From NCBI GenBank assembly GCA_002343075.1, contig DDRH01000044.1:99566-163565 (forward strand): DNA of 64,000 nt, read 5' to 3'. Position 1 is the first letter of the stretch. The number at the start of each line of letters is the position of its first letter. The notes beneath the pieces are model-generated. The model saw only the letters and a program-made list of their open reading frames with translations, ran no database searches and was not told the origin of the DNA. The position numbers and the translations under genes are program-made. Source of the stretch: Phycisphaerales bacterium UBA2421 (GTDB lineage Bacteria; Planctomycetota; Phycisphaerae; Tepidisphaerales; Tepidisphaeraceae). Below are positions 32,787 to 40,685 of this stretch, piece by piece.

Positions 32787-33809
32787 CTATCCCAGCGCTC
32801 CCGTACAGCTTGACCCCGCACCGGCGGTGCAGCCGAAGCAGTGGCTTGCCGTGCGGATGTCGCGATTGATCAGCTCCTCGGGCGTGAATTCCCACAGTTT
32901 TCTGCCTGCGGACTCGACAAAGTGCTCTTCCCCCGCCGGGCCGTCGAGCGGCATCTGCAGCATCTGGTTGAAGTCGCAGTCGTACACGCTTCCCTGCCAG
33001 CCGATGCTCACCAGGTCGCGGCACATGACATTCTCCACATTGTCCCTGCGGTGGGCCGAGGTGAGCTTGTCCATGTACATGTCAAACTTCTTATCGCGGC
33101 GCAGCGCATGCTCGAATCGCTTGATCGGCATGTTGGTGATCGACCAGAGCGTATGAAAGTGAATGTTGTATCGCGCTAGAAGTTCGCGCTTGTAATCGAT
33201 TTCCAACTGTTTCTGCGCTGGCGGAAGGCCGTAACCCACCGGGTTAAACACCAGGTCGAGCCGCAGCGGCGAGCCGGGCAAGCCATATCCGGCCGCGTTG
33301 AGTTTCTGCAACACGTCGATCGACTCGTGGTACACGCCCTGCCCTCGCTGCTTGTCGACGTTGTCTTCGAGGTAACAAGGAAGGCTCGCGACCAATTCAA
33401 CCTTGTGCTTCACAAAAAACGCGATCATCTCCTCGTAACCCGGCTCGAGCAGGATTGTGAGGTTGCAACGGTCAAGAATATGATAGCCGCGCGCGGTCAA
33501 CGCCTCGACGAATCGCTTGAAGTGAGGGTTCATCTCTGGCGCGCCCCCGGTGATATCGATTGTCGTGACGCCAGCCGCCTTCCCATGTTGATCGAGCCAT
33601 GTGACGATGTTTTCCATCGTCTCCCAGGTCATGATCTCCTTCCGCCTAGGCCCTGCTTCAACGTGGCAGTGATGACAAGCGAGATTGCACATTTTGCCGA
33701 CGTTGATCTGCAACGTCCCCAGCGCCCTGCGGCGGAGAAGTTGGTTGTCTGCGCGAAGCCGCTCGCCAAACAAGTCGTGTCTTTGATTGACTGGTAATGT
33801 GATGTTCAT
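32787..33809 (-). CDS. arsS: Arsenosugar biosynthesis radical SAM protein ArsS
   Basis: 340 residues. The radical SAM motif CNLACHHC (Cys41, Cys45, Cys48) is followed by DITGGAPEMNP and the family-specific C-terminal region (DCDFNQML, HCFGCTAGAGSSC). ArsS enzymes attach the 5'-deoxyadenosyl group to methylated arsenic, giving the precursor of arsenosugars. Some relatives are selenoproteins with a terminal Sec; this one ends CTGALG and TAG, with no in-frame UGA, so it is the standard form. It is the last gene of a minus-strand string: arsenosugar glycosyltransferase, pstS, pstCA, pstB, arsM, arsS, with 56 bases separating it from arsM. Confidence 0.92.
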   Translation of the reverse strand: MNITLPVNQRHDLFGERLRADNQLLRRRALGTLQINVGKMCNLACHHCHVEAGPRRKEIMTWETMENIVTWLDQHGKAAGVTTIDITGGAPEMNPHFKRFVEALTARGYHILDRCNLTILLEPGYEEMIAFFVKHKVELVASLPCYLEDNVDKQRGQGVYHESIDVLQKLNAAGYGLPGSPLRLDLVFNPVGYGLPPAQKQLEIDYKRELLARYNIHFHTLWSITNMPIKRFEHALRRDKKFDMYMDKLTSAHRRDNVENVMCRDLVSIGWQGSVYDCDFNQMLQMPLDGPAGEEHFVESAGRKLWEFTPEELINRDIRTASHCFGCTAGAGSSCTGALG

Positions 33810-33865
33810 GCTTATTCCATAGCTTTTTCAGAGGAGACGAAGGCGCAAAGCGGTCGGTTGCGCGC

Positions 33866-35059
33866 TCAGCAGCAGCCATCCGGCCCGCAGCAGTCGGCGC
33901 CGGCGCCAGTGGTGGCGCGATAATCCTGTCCTTTACTTTCCTTAGCGTGTCGGCGGGCTACACGCTTGCAGTCAAACAGCTCTGCGTCTGCTGATTTGAC
34001 TGCATTGAGCGGTTCCACACCGATGACCTGCCCGGCGTAGGGCCCGTTGGGGTCGGTCATCAGGTCAAACGTTTTCTTGCACACGGCCATCCGTTCCCCG
34101 CGGAAGAACATGTGGTTGTCATCATCCTTCACCTGTTTCCACGGCCCCTTGTATATCAGTGCCTGGTTGTGTTCGCGGCATTCTCCCTGCTTCCCCTTGT
34201 AGGCTCGGACAGTGAGCGAGCGAAACTCAACGCCGTCGATGGTTTGCCACGGCTCGAATTGTCGCACCAGCACCTCGATGCCGTAGAATCCGGCTTGCTC
34301 GAACATTTCAAGGAACTCCACCTCCCCGAACGCCCCGCTGATGCACCCGCTCCAAAGTTTTGGGTCATTAAGAATCGCGTCAGTCGGGGGTTCGTCCCAG
34401 ACGATGTCGCTAATCACGCACCGCCCGCCGCGCTTCAAGACACGGAACATTTCGCCGAAGAGTTTCTTCTTTTCACCAGGCTTGACCAGGTTCAGCACGC
34501 AATTGCTCACAATCACGTCGATGCTGTCGTCTGCAATCAGCGTTTCTTCCCGGCGCAGACGGTCGCACTCGGCCTCAAACTTCTGCACGTCATCGATCGA
34601 GCGAATGGGATTCTTATCGAGCCATGTTTGTGCCTTGTCGAGCGAGAGAGCGAGATCTTGAATCTTGCCCTTGCGAAAATCGGTATTTTTATAACCCACG
34701 GATTGGGCGATCTGATTCTGATACTTCCGCGCGAGTGACAGCATGGTGTCGTTCATGTCGACACCGATCACGGTTCCCGCCGACCCGACCTTTTGTGACA
34801 GGATGTAGCAAATCTTCCCTCCGCCGGAACCGAGATCGAGCACAGTCTCGCCGACCTCGACATGTTTGCTGGGATCGCCACAGCCGTAATCGCGCTCGAT
34901 GATCTCCCTTGGAATGATCTTGAGGAATTGCGGGTCGTAGTCCACGGGGCAACAGAGTGCGGCCTCCGCTGCCTGGGCCCCTGCGGCATAGCGCGACTTC
35001 ACTTCGCCTTCGATGTCGTAATCCACTTCCGCTTCACTTGATGAAAATTCTCCGGCCAT
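33866..35059 (-). CDS. arsM: Arsenite methyltransferase ArsM
   Basis: 397 residues. Class I SAM-dependent methyltransferase with motif VLDLGSGGGK (73-82) and VIGVDMN. The three cysteines expected for As(III) binding are visible: Cys60 (YGCGDP), Cys187 (SNCVLNL) and Cys239 (WSGCISGA). An extra Cys pair occurs at 36-37, and the end GADCCGPDGCC adds four more cysteines. It converts As(III) to methylated arsenicals, the substrates of ArsS. AGGAG lies four bases before the ATG. It sits 83 bases downstream of pstB and 56 bases upstream of arsS. Confidence 0.93.
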   Translation of the reverse strand: MAGEFSSSEAEVDYDIEGEVKSRYAAGAQAAEAALCCPVDYDPQFLKIIPREIIERDYGCGDPSKHVEVGETVLDLGSGGGKICYILSQKVGSAGTVIGVDMNDTMLSLARKYQNQIAQSVGYKNTDFRKGKIQDLALSLDKAQTWLDKNPIRSIDDVQKFEAECDRLRREETLIADDSIDVIVSNCVLNLVKPGEKKKLFGEMFRVLKRGGRCVISDIVWDEPPTDAILNDPKLWSGCISGAFGEVEFLEMFEQAGFYGIEVLVRQFEPWQTIDGVEFRSLTVRAYKGKQGECREHNQALIYKGPWKQVKDDDNHMFFRGERMAVCKKTFDLMTDPNGPYAGQVIGVEPLNAVKSADAELFDCKRVARRHAKESKGQDYRATTGAGADCCGPDGCC

Positions 35060-35142
35060 GGTCTCCTCTATTTCTTAATCCCTTACAGCGTTGCATGGAA
35101 CAGGATTGCCTCACCTGTGCTCGGCACAGACGTTTTACAGCT

Positions 35143-35952
35143 CTAGTTCCTTTTCAAGTAATCCACTACCGCCTGGCAGCAGGGGTTGTCGAGCATCTGG
35201 TCGCAGCAGGCAGTTTCGGCGACTTCGCCAACGCCATTGTTGACGCAGACACACGCCAGCCAGTCGCACACGCGACGCGCCTGCCCGATGTTATGTGTTA
35301 CCAGTACGATGGTATGTCGCTCTTTCAACCGCAGCATGAGTTGTTCGATCGCCTCGGTGCTGCGCGGGTCGAGCGCGCTGGTCGGCTCATCCATTAATAT
35401 GACTTCCGGCTGCATAGCTAGCGTCCGCGCAAGGCAAAGGCGTTGCTGTTGCCCGACGGAGAGCTTCAAGGCCGAGTCGGTCAGACGGTCCTTCACTTCC
35501 TCCCAGAGCGCCGCTTCGCGAAGCGCCGCTTCGGCCACATCGGGCAGCGCACGCCGCGACACCATGCGTAGCCGGCGCACGCCGAAGATCACATTCTGAT
35601 AAATGCTCTTCGGGAACACCACCGGTTGCTGAAAGAGCATGCCGATGCGGACGCGCAAGTCGTCCGGGTGGAGGGCGCCGCTCAATATAGACCCCTGATT
35701 GAAGGTAATGTCACCCGAAACAACCGCGCGCGGGGTCAGCTCGATGAGTCGATTGAAACATTTGATGAGCGTACTCTTGCCCGCACCGCTAGGCCCGATG
35801 ATGCCAAACACCTGCCGCGGTTGAATCGTGAGATTGACATCTTTGAGGATGGGCCGTCCAGCAATGGAAACTGACAGTCCGCGCGCTTCCAGCACCGCCG
35901 GAGAGACTGTTTCGGTGCTGCAACATGCGCTATCCTGAGCCAGCTTAAGCAC
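35143..35952 (-). CDS. pstB: Phosphate ABC transporter ATP-binding protein PstB
   Basis: 269 residues. ABC ATPase with Walker A GPSGAGKST, signature LSVGQQQRL, and Walker B VILMDEPTSALDP. It energises the Pst-type importer. The GTG start overlaps the end of the permease gene by eight bases, with AGGAGG six bases upstream, so translation is coupled. Unusually, it carries Cys pairs near both ends: DSACCSTE at residues 8-15 and ACCDQMLDNPCC close to the C-terminus. These are not part of the ATPase core. Vicinal thiols can bind As(III); a sensing role here is speculation. Neighbours make arsenate as well as phosphate a possible cargo. Confidence 0.92.
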   Translation of the reverse strand: MLKLAQDSACCSTETVSPAVLEARGLSVSIAGRPILKDVNLTIQPRQVFGIIGPSGAGKSTLIKCFNRLIELTPRAVVSGDITFNQGSILSGALHPDDLRVRIGMLFQQPVVFPKSIYQNVIFGVRRLRMVSRRALPDVAEAALREAALWEEVKDRLTDSALKLSVGQQQRLCLARTLAMQPEVILMDEPTSALDPRSTEAIEQLMLRLKERHTIVLVTHNIGQARRVCDWLACVCVNNGVGEVAETACCDQMLDNPCCQAVVDYLKRN

Positions 35953-37864
35953 TTACGGCCTCCTCGTGAATCCTGAGCCGCACCGGTAGTGCGATCAGGC
36001 TGAGCAGCATGACAATCATCAAAAGTGCCGCGGCGGTGCCCCATAGCTTTTCGCCGACACGTGGATCAAACGAATCTTGTGCGAGAATGAAAATGTGATA
36101 CGGCAGCGACAGCACCGGGCTTTCCACGATCCCGCGTGGGAACATCGCGCCGGCGAAGATCGTCGCGGTGAACATGATCGGTGCCGTTTCCCCCGCGGCA
36201 CGGGCTAGCCCCAGCAGCGAGCCTGTGACCAATCCTGCGCGCGATTGAGGGATGATGACTGACCAGACCGTCTGCGACTTGCTCAAGCCCAGCCCACGTG
36301 CGGCCTCGATGTATTTCTTGGGCAACGCTTTCATGCGCTCCACCAGCGCGACGGTGACGATGGGGATCATCATCAGCCCGAGAAGAATCCCGCCAGCAAG
36401 CCATGACTTGCCCCAGCCAAGGAACTTCACGAAGACGACCAGCCCGAACAGGCCAAAGAGTATCGAAGGCGTGCCGTTCAGAAGGTAAAGCACCATGCCC
36501 AGTCCGCGCGCCGCCCGTTCACGAAGATAGACCGACTGCATGAGTGCGACGGCCACTGCGATCGGTGTGCAGACGCACAGTGCTGTGGTGATAAGCAGGA
36601 GTGTTCCGATGATGTTAAAGAAGATTCCGCCGTCGGCGCCGACCAGTTTGATTTGTTCGGTGAAGAAGCGGAGGCTCAGTGCCGAGCTGCCGCGATAGAA
36701 GATTGCGAGGATCATCGCGAGCATGACGCCGGTTGCCAGAAGCGTGCAGGCTGCGAATGAGCCGATCGAGAATCGCTCAAGCCATTTGCGGCGCTTTGGC
36801 AGGCGCGTTACCGCTGGCTCTTGGGCAAGACGCGCGGTCAAAAGTGCGTCGGATGTGCCTTTTGTTGAATGCGTTTTGGTCGGTCTGGCGTGTTTGGGCG
36901 CATTTTCAACCGGCTGTGGGGGCGAAGCGGCAGACTTTGGGGACGTTAGCGCCGCCGCAAGCAGTGTTACCGTGCCAACCATGACGAGCAGCATCAGCCC
37001 CAATCCCACGACTGCGGCCCAGTGGAGCGGGTCGCCGTAGGCGATGTTGATTTCCGCCCCGCCGAGTTTGCTGGCGAGTGTTTGTCCCGATTCCAGAAGC
37101 GGGCGTAGGGTAAACGGCTGGGTGGGGAGGTTGTTATCCTGCCGGCCGACCACGAGAAACACCGCGATCGCTTCGCCCAAGGCCCGCCCCAGGGCCAGCA
37201 GGACCGCGGCAATCACGCCGATGCGAGCCTGCGGCAGTGCCACGTGCATCACCGCGGAAAGGCGTGAAAGCCCTAGCCCGCGCGCCGCCTGCCGCTGCAG
37301 CGCTGGAACGGCGCGGAGCGCGTCGTCACTGAGTGTCATGACCGTGGGGAGAATCATGACCGCCAACAGCAGCCCCGCGGTCAGAATTGTATCGCCGCTG
37401 TGCAGGTCAAAGCTTTCAAATGTGTCATAGACGAAAGTGCGGAGGTACAGGATGCCGACCAACCCGTAGACAACTGAAGGAATACCCGCAAGCAGTTCGA
37501 TCACAATTTTTACCATCAGGCGCGCGCGTCCCGGTAGAAACTCGCTTGTGATGATCGCAGCGCCAATACCCACCGGCGCAGCCACGCAAAGCGCCACCGC
37601 CGAGACCAGTAGTGTGCCAACGATCATGGACAGCGCGCCGAACATCTGCTGGCGATAATGCCAGTTGTTCGAGGTAACATAGCCAAGACCGGAATGGCTT
37701 AGAACGGGAAGTGTCTGCCAGGCGAACAGCGCGACCATCCCCACGACAAACCCCGCGGTGACCGCAGTGCCAATCACGCTGAACACGAGCGTATAGCTCC
37801 ACCGCCGCCGGTCAGGTGCGACGACGCTGTAGGTGTCCGTGATTGGCACTGCGGGCGAGTTCAT
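35945..37864 (-). CDS. pstCA: Fused PstC-PstA phosphate ABC transporter permease
   Basis: 639 residues from the ATG at 37864, one base after the pstS stop, indicating translational coupling. The N-terminal half is PstC-like (VGIGAAIITSEFL, AGIPSVVYGLVG, ALGRALGEAIAV). The C-terminal half is PstA-like (LNGTPSILFGLFGL, LARAAGETAPIMFTATIF). Both halves have about six hydrophobic segments and a permease EAA-type loop (AARGLGLS in each). They are joined by a hydrophilic Pro/Thr/Lys-rich linker (SPPQPVENAPKHARPTKTHS). PstC and PstA are usually separate polypeptides that form a heterodimer. The longer upstream frame to 37987 overlaps pstS and is not used. Confidence 0.9.
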   Translation of the reverse strand: MNSPAVPITDTYSVVAPDRRRWSYTLVFSVIGTAVTAGFVVGMVALFAWQTLPVLSHSGLGYVTSNNWHYRQQMFGALSMIVGTLLVSAVALCVAAPVGIGAAIITSEFLPGRARLMVKIVIELLAGIPSVVYGLVGILYLRTFVYDTFESFDLHSGDTILTAGLLLAVMILPTVMTLSDDALRAVPALQRQAARGLGLSRLSAVMHVALPQARIGVIAAVLLALGRALGEAIAVFLVVGRQDNNLPTQPFTLRPLLESGQTLASKLGGAEINIAYGDPLHWAAVVGLGLMLLVMVGTVTLLAAALTSPKSAASPPQPVENAPKHARPTKTHSTKGTSDALLTARLAQEPAVTRLPKRRKWLERFSIGSFAACTLLATGVMLAMILAIFYRGSSALSLRFFTEQIKLVGADGGIFFNIIGTLLLITTALCVCTPIAVAVALMQSVYLRERAARGLGMVLYLLNGTPSILFGLFGLVVFVKFLGWGKSWLAGGILLGLMMIPIVTVALVERMKALPKKYIEAARGLGLSKSQTVWSVIIPQSRAGLVTGSLLGLARAAGETAPIMFTATIFAGAMFPRGIVESPVLSLPYHIFILAQDSFDPRVGEKLWGTAAALLMIVMLLSLIALPVRLRIHEEAVSA

Positions 37865-37865
37865 G

Positions 37866-38714
37866 CTATTTGCCGTCGACCACCATTTGATCGAGCGACA
37901 GGTAGCCGTGTTTGCGCACGAGCTCCTGGCCGCGCGGGCTGAGCACGAAATCAATGAACACTTTGGCATCGCCGGAAGGGGCACCATTCGTGAGCAGGAA
38001 GAGTGGGCGGCTCATCGGATATTTCCGATTGGCGATGTTGGCGGCGAGTGGTGCGACTTCTTCGCCGGCGTCGTTCTTTATTGACAATGCGAAAACCTGC
38101 TTGCCGTCGGCCCAGTTGGAGGATAGCTGGCTTAACGCGCCGCGCGTGCCAGCAACCTTGTTGCGAGCCTCTTCATTCCCGCCGACCTCGGGAAAGCTGA
38201 CCGGAGGCGCCTTCCTGGCGTTGCCGTAAACGAAGTGGGCAAAGACCTCCCAAGTTCCCCGGCCCGGCTCTTTGTTGAAGAATGCGATGCGGCGGTCTGC
38301 CCCACCGACGTCCTTCCAGTTGGTAATCTTGCCTTCATAAATATCGGCCAGTTGCTCCCGCGTCAGCGACCGCACACCGGCCTCCCACACATCTTTGCTG
38401 ACGATCATCGCGACAGCGTCTTCACCGATGTGTGTCTCAACAAAATCAACCGACGGATACTTCAGTTTGTCTTGTTCGGTGATGTGCTTTGAGCTCATCC
38501 CGATCTGCACCTGCCCGTCACCGAGGGCACTGATGCCGCCGGCACTGCCGCCTTGGGTATCGATCTGGATTGTCATCGCCTTCTCGGCCCGTAAAATTTC
38601 CGCGGCCTCGGCGGTGGGGAGATTGACTGTGGTCGAGCCGTTGATTTTTAAGATGTCAGCCAGCACGGGGGCGGCGATCGCGAGAATCGCGCCAAAGGTC
38701 ATCCATGTTCGCAT
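37866..38714 (-). CDS. pstS: Phosphate-type ABC transporter substrate-binding protein PstS
   Basis: 282 residues from the ATG at 38714, which gives a good signal peptide (RTWMTFGAILAIAAPVLA); an in-frame GTG at 38759 would place 15 polar residues in front. It belongs to the PstS/SphX periplasmic binding family: INGSTTV near the start, TQGGSAGGISALGDG, and PGRGTWEVF correspond to the phosphate-binding loops. Whether it distinguishes phosphate from arsenate cannot be read from sequence. It follows the arsenosugar glycosyltransferase gene by 66 bases and precedes pstCA by one base. Confidence 0.9.
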   Translation of the reverse strand: MRTWMTFGAILAIAAPVLADILKINGSTTVNLPTAEAAEILRAEKAMTIQIDTQGGSAGGISALGDGQVQIGMSSKHITEQDKLKYPSVDFVETHIGEDAVAMIVSKDVWEAGVRSLTREQLADIYEGKITNWKDVGGADRRIAFFNKEPGRGTWEVFAHFVYGNARKAPPVSFPEVGGNEEARNKVAGTRGALSQLSSNWADGKQVFALSIKNDAGEEVAPLAANIANRKYPMSRPLFLLTNGAPSGDAKVFIDFVLSPRGQELVRKHGYLSLDQMVVDGK

Positions 38715-38780
38715 AAAGAGTATTGCCTTCTGGTTCGAGTTGCCGAACCGCAGTTTCACGGGTTGTGGAGAGAGAAATGA

Positions 38781-39464
38781 CTATGCTGCGGGCAACACAA
38801 CGGGTGGGGGAATCTGCACGAATCGCTGGATGAAGTGCAGTGCCCCATGTCGGGCGATATCGCGAGAATCGGGAATCGAGGGGAACAGCGGTGTTGGTAG
38901 AACGAACAGCCGCGCGAGGATGGTTAAGTCGCCCGTGTGGTCAAGATCGAGCTTCCGTTCGAGCAGTGCGACGGCGGCACTGTCAAATCGGGCGAGCAAT
39001 TCGTCGGCATCGGTATTCTGTTGCCAGCGAATGCGGTGCAGTCTCGCGCGGTCGGCGGTGTGCAGGCCGATCAGCCAGCACCCCCCGCGGTGGTCGGGGC
39101 CGATGACGAGTTGATTGGAGTCAAGGAGTTGAATCGCATTTGATACGTGGTCGCTCGTCAGTTGCGGGCAATCTCGACCGACGATGACAACCCGGTCATA
39201 CCCCTCGGCGGCTAGATCGTTGACGGCGTTCTCCAGCCGCTGCCCAAACGATCGCCCCCGTTGGCGATGCACCCGAACGTCGCGCTCTGCAATCTCCGAA
39301 GTGTTGTTGGAAAACCAATGAAGGTCGGCTCCCGCAGCGCTCAGGGCTGGCAATGACAGCAGCGGTGAGAAGCGCGACGAAAATCCCTTGCGGCGCAGAT
39401 CGCGCTGCCGATTTTCGGCGAAAATGAGAATCGCAACGCGGGGTTGCGCGGGGGGCATGTTCAT
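38781..39464 (-). CDS. TIGR04282-family arsenosugar biosynthesis glycosyltransferase
   Basis: 227 residues, cytoplasmic. The DUF2064/CofC-like nucleotidyltransferase-glycosyltransferase fold shows ILIFAENRQ at the start, RSFGQRLENAV, VVIVGRDCPQLTSDHV and GPDHRGGCWLIGL. Members of TIGR04282 co-occur with ArsS-type radical SAM enzymes (formerly rSAM/selenodomain-associated transferase 1) and are assigned to arsenosugar formation. It is the first gene of the string that continues with pstS, pstCA, pstB, arsM and arsS, so pathway and transporter appear co-expressed. Confidence 0.85.
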   Translation of the reverse strand: MNMPPAQPRVAILIFAENRQRDLRRKGFSSRFSPLLSLPALSAAGADLHWFSNNTSEIAERDVRVHRQRGRSFGQRLENAVNDLAAEGYDRVVIVGRDCPQLTSDHVSNAIQLLDSNQLVIGPDHRGGCWLIGLHTADRARLHRIRWQQNTDADELLARFDSAAVALLERKLDLDHTGDLTILARLFVLPTPLFPSIPDSRDIARHGALHFIQRFVQIPPPVVLPAA

Positions 39465-39621
39465 TCTTTCATCGGCCAGGTTCCGCTCGGCGACCTGCCG
39501 TCATGAGATGGTCTCAGCATAGAAAACGTTACACACCGGTGCAGAATGAAGCAAATCGATCTGCGGCTTGTGACGGAACGAGAATCAAGCCGCCCGATCA
39601 CATTGGGACAACACTCGATGC

Positions 39622-40506
39622 CTACCGACTATTCCCGCGACGTAGCGCCGCGGCGAGCTGTTCGTAGTTGTAGCGCATGATCCTGTCGTAGCTGTCTCGC
39701 CCCTGGGGTGAACTTGAACCCAGTGAATCAATCCGGGCGACCGGAATCGCAACGGTTTGCTCGAGCGCTGCAACGGCTGAAAGCGGAATGTCGGCCTCGA
39801 CTAGCATGATTCTACTCTGCTTCGCTTTAATCGTATCTGGAAGCGTGGCAATGGCTTGCGCATCGAAAGTTAGAAGTGACGCGCGCGAGAGCGGTTCGAT
39901 TACAAAGCTGTGCTGCTTGCCGAGGGCGGAATAGTCCTTTCCGATCGAGCCGACGCGCAAACTGTGCAGAGGGGTGAGCAGGTTCTTTCCATAGTCGCCG
40001 AGCGAATCAAGCTGCTTTACACACTCTGCCGCGCGCTGCCGGTATTCGTCGCCGTGCGCGGGGTCGACCGCGGCGAGGCGGTCGCCAAGCTCGCGCGCGG
40101 CTTGAGCGACGATGGCAGTGTTGAGCCAGAGTTGCGATTCTCCTGCACCCCACTCGGCGAACCGGTCGAGTCGAATCAGTCGGCGGTCGCCAAAGGCGTT
40201 GGCGAACTGGTCGGTGTAAGGTCCTTCCGCCACGCCGTTGGACAAGATCGCTACGGCCCGGCGCATCTGCTCAATCTGGGCCGGCGAGGGTTGGTAGCCG
40301 GCAAGCTCCTGCCCCGACTCGATCCACCAGGCCACCTCCACTCGTTCGCCGCCGATTTGCTGGGCAATGCTGGCCAGGGGGTAGACACTTGCTACGACCA
40401 GCAACTTTCGCCGAGGCGCTTGTGAAGCGGCGGTGTCGGCTGTGCGGTCACAACCGAGGCTGCCCAGAACGAGAAGACTGCAGAATAGGGTTGTGATCCA
40501 ACGCAT
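39622..40506 (-). CDS. ZnuA-like substrate-binding lipoprotein lacking the usual metal-binding histidines
   Basis: 294 residues with a lipobox (LGSLGC, Cys19), so membrane-anchored. The fold signature of Zn/Mn-binding proteins is clear (VVASVYPLASIAQQIGGERV, YQPSP, LWLN, MLVEADIPLS). The three histidines that bind metal in ZnuA/MntC families are not found at their places: the PHxYEP site reads LAGYQP (Ala69), the PHxWLDP site reads SQLWLN (Gln125), and FHDAFGY reads GKDYSAL. The ligand is therefore probably not classical Zn or Mn. No cognate permease or ATPase gene is adjacent. It lies 157 bases upstream of the arsenosugar-pst string on the same strand. Confidence 0.8.
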   Translation of the reverse strand: MRWITTLFCSLLVLGSLGCDRTADTAASQAPRRKLLVVASVYPLASIAQQIGGERVEVAWWIESGQELAGYQPSPAQIEQMRRAVAILSNGVAEGPYTDQFANAFGDRRLIRLDRFAEWGAGESQLWLNTAIVAQAARELGDRLAAVDPAHGDEYRQRAAECVKQLDSLGDYGKNLLTPLHSLRVGSIGKDYSALGKQHSFVIEPLSRASLLTFDAQAIATLPDTIKAKQSRIMLVEADIPLSAVAALEQTVAIPVARIDSLGSSSPQGRDSYDRIMRYNYEQLAAALRRGNSR

Positions 40507-40601
40507 CGAGGTTTCTCGCTTGTTCTGTTGGTTTTCTCTCGCCCAGACACCCTAGCAACCACGCGCCCCGCACCGCGGACGATATCTTCCCGAAATCGAG
40601 A

Positions 40602-40629
40602 TTGCCCCACAACCGGGCGATGCTATAGT
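40602..40629 (+). promoter_or_regulatory. Candidate sigma-70-type promoter of rpoN
   Basis: TTGCCC (40602-40607), a 16-base spacer and TATAGT (40624-40629) lie 57 bases before the rpoN start codon. It is the best match in the 180-base gap between the divergent lipoprotein and rpoN genes. Confidence 0.35.
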
Positions 40630-40685
40630 GTAAAAGCATGCAAACGGTGTGCCGACGCGATTAAAGTTGTAAGTATTGATTATAA

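Noticed and set aside
32787..32810. Possible selenocysteine end of ArsS, as in some relatives.
   Set aside because: The chain ends CTGALG with a TAG stop; there is no in-frame UGA and no SECIS-like structure was evident.
39465..39621. Pho box before the arsenosugar-pst genes.
   Set aside because: I looked for two direct CTGTCAT-type repeats with an AT spacer and found only isolated partial matches.
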